From Kaistella jeonii (GTDB taxonomy: Bacteria > Bacteroidota > Bacteroidia > Flavobacteriales > Weeksellaceae), in NCBI RefSeq assembly GCF_000812865.1, contig NZ_JSYL01000007.1, positions 162,472 through 226,471 on the forward strand: 64,000 nt of DNA. Direction: 5' to 3'. Below are positions 63,171 to 64,000 of this stretch, piece after piece. The translations under genes were made by a program, and so were the position numbers. Position 1 is the stretch's first letter; each line of letters begins with the position of its first letter. The notes below the pieces were generated by a model that was given only the letters and a program-made list of their open reading frames with translations, did no database searches and was not told the origin of the DNA.

Positions 63171-63206
63171 AAAAGCCACTTCAATTTATTTTGAAGTGGC
63201 TTTCTT
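63171..63206 (+). terminator. terminator of the alpha/beta hydrolase gene
   Basis: 13-bp perfect stem AAAGCCACTTCAA / TTGAAGTGGCTTT with T-rich tail. Confidence 0.9.
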
Positions 63207-63290
63207 CTGCCTTATCTCTAAAGCAATTTCCGAAAAAACCGGCTCATCTCTGAACCGCTATATTTTTATTCAAAGCGCATAGTACATCTT

Positions 63291-63842
63291 TTAATCCTTA
63301 ATACACCGGACAGCCATTCCAAAGCTATGGGCTGCAGAGGTATTAATATTAATTAAATTGTAGACTACTGAGTATGTGCTTGTTTTAGTACTCGTCCACT
63401 AGTAATTTGTTGCTATATTAGTACCATTATCGTACCTTCTACTACCAGCAGCAGGTATCTTAAGAGGTGAGGCAAATGCGCCTGCTTGGTTTTGGGAAGT
63501 GAACAATGCTGCTTCAGCATTAAACTCTGCTTGCGTAGGAATACGAAACCCAGTTAGACAAGGATTATTAATGCCGTTAACGCCTTGCCACAGATTATCG
63601 TTCTGAGGTGAATGCCAATCTAAAGGTGAAACACTAGTACCAATAAAATTTGCATTTCCCGGAACATCTGTGCTACTCAAAGTAGTTATAACTGCGAAAG
63701 TTCTCACCTGATGCCCATCCGCAAGGCGACCCCATTGATATAGGTCACCGAAAGACGCTGCGTCTGAAGAACTTGTTGCGACTTGGGTGGCGCCTAAATT
63801 TCTGTCCATCCAGATTTTTCCTGTGGCAGAGTTTGACCCGTC
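63291..63842 (-). pseudogene. FISUMP-domain surface protein fragment, truncated and with in-frame stop
   Basis: The minus strand reads DGSNSATGKIWMDRNLGATQ (FISUMP hallmark WMDRNLGA), then FGDLYQWGRLADGHQ, CLTGFRIPTQAEFNAE, SPLKIPAAGSRRYDNGT, a TAG at 63399-63401, and continues in the same frame as WTSTKTSTYSVVY and AHSFGMAVRCIKD to TAA at 63291. The ending VRCIKD is the family's usual C-terminus, so the TAG is a nonsense mutation. The 5' side stops at a TAG at 63843-63845 directly at a possible insertion-sequence end, so the signal peptide and N-terminal part are missing. Confidence 0.75.
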
Positions 63843-64000
63843 CTAAAAAAAGTTTACAGATTTAACTTTTATTTATTGATAGTCCTTGTACAAATTTACA
63901 TTTAAATTTTAGTCCTAAAATAGTTTTACATTTGTTGTTATCAACTGAAGCGGAAATTAGCTCTGCTGAGGAGCAACTAATGAGGAATAGGTTGATCAGA
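63840..64000. repeat. repeated TCCT...TTTACA motifs, possible insertion-sequence end
   Basis: GTCCTAAAAAAAGTTTACAG (63840), GTCCTTGTACAAATTTACAT (63882) and GTCCTAAAATAGTTTTACAT (63912) are three related direct repeats next to the broken FISUMP frame, the kind of sub-terminal repeats seen in some transposons. After them the plus strand is open to the window edge (reading STEAEISSAEEQLMRNRLIR from about 63940) and an ATG with GAGGAG upstream lies at 63981; a transposase cannot be confirmed from this. Confidence 0.4.

Noticed and set aside
63981..64000. Start of a transposase gene at the right edge
   Set aside because: ATG with GAGGAG upstream is suggestive, but only 20 bases remain; not enough to call.

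Overview
The window is chromosomal DNA of a flavobacterium (Bacteroidota), most like the Chryseobacterium / Kaistella group of Weeksellaceae. This rests on low GC, Bacteroidota-type promoters (TAnnTTTG), type IX secretion proteins (PorP/SprF, DUF5103 plug), families largely confined to Bacteroidota (DUF3822, DUF6370, FISUMP), and a RibB protein with a degenerate second domain. The genus is an inference from protein character, not from a search.

Layout. 1-3317: capsule/exopolysaccharide export (Wzc-like kinase cut by the window edge, Wza-like lipoprotein) and a small outer-membrane barrel. 3318-4504: gene-free mosaic of palindromic repeats. 4505-43344: mostly housekeeping genes: recX, glyA, an Smr protein, DUF3822-rsmD, murI, hemW, porP/sprF, an RluD-type synthase with a PASTA protein, yicC-gmk, nadA, folB, lnt, ribB, an LLM oxidoreductase, tRNA-Cys, aroC, several thioredoxin-fold proteins, miaA, a DUF5103 protein, hemH, a NifU-type Fe-S scaffold, gamma carbonic anhydrase, icd and a divergent LysR regulator. 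Two S23-type four-helix-bundle genes and one GxxExxY (PD-(D/E)XK-like) gene are dropped between these genes, each inside inverted low-complexity tracts or inverted repeats.

43362-53200 is accessory: two paralogous unknown genes, each preceded by a degenerate 21-bp tandem array; a small membrane-protein pair; a PIF1-like helicase; a ParE/RelE toxin-antitoxin pair; a helix-turn-helix regulator beside a possible small RNA; an HNH nuclease remnant; and an AbiH anti-phage gene ending in an attC-like imperfect palindrome. 53203-61812 holds DUF3467, rpoC and rpoB. rpoB is not preceded by rplL but by a 512-bp gap and a divergent alpha/beta hydrolase. The right end holds a decayed FISUMP-domain gene cut by a possible insertion-sequence end.

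The most unusual signals are non-coding: (1) paired inverted low-complexity tracts between genes, some empty and some carrying S23-type cargo; (2) CACAAAAGTCACAAAAG-type inverted repeats around the GxxExxY gene, around murI and at an empty site; (3) 21-bp (two helical turns) arrays upstream of two paralogous genes; (4) an integron-cassette-like layout around abiH with no visible integrase; (5) a recurring ATCCCGATTCA terminator family. Functions come from motif recognition only. No database search was run.
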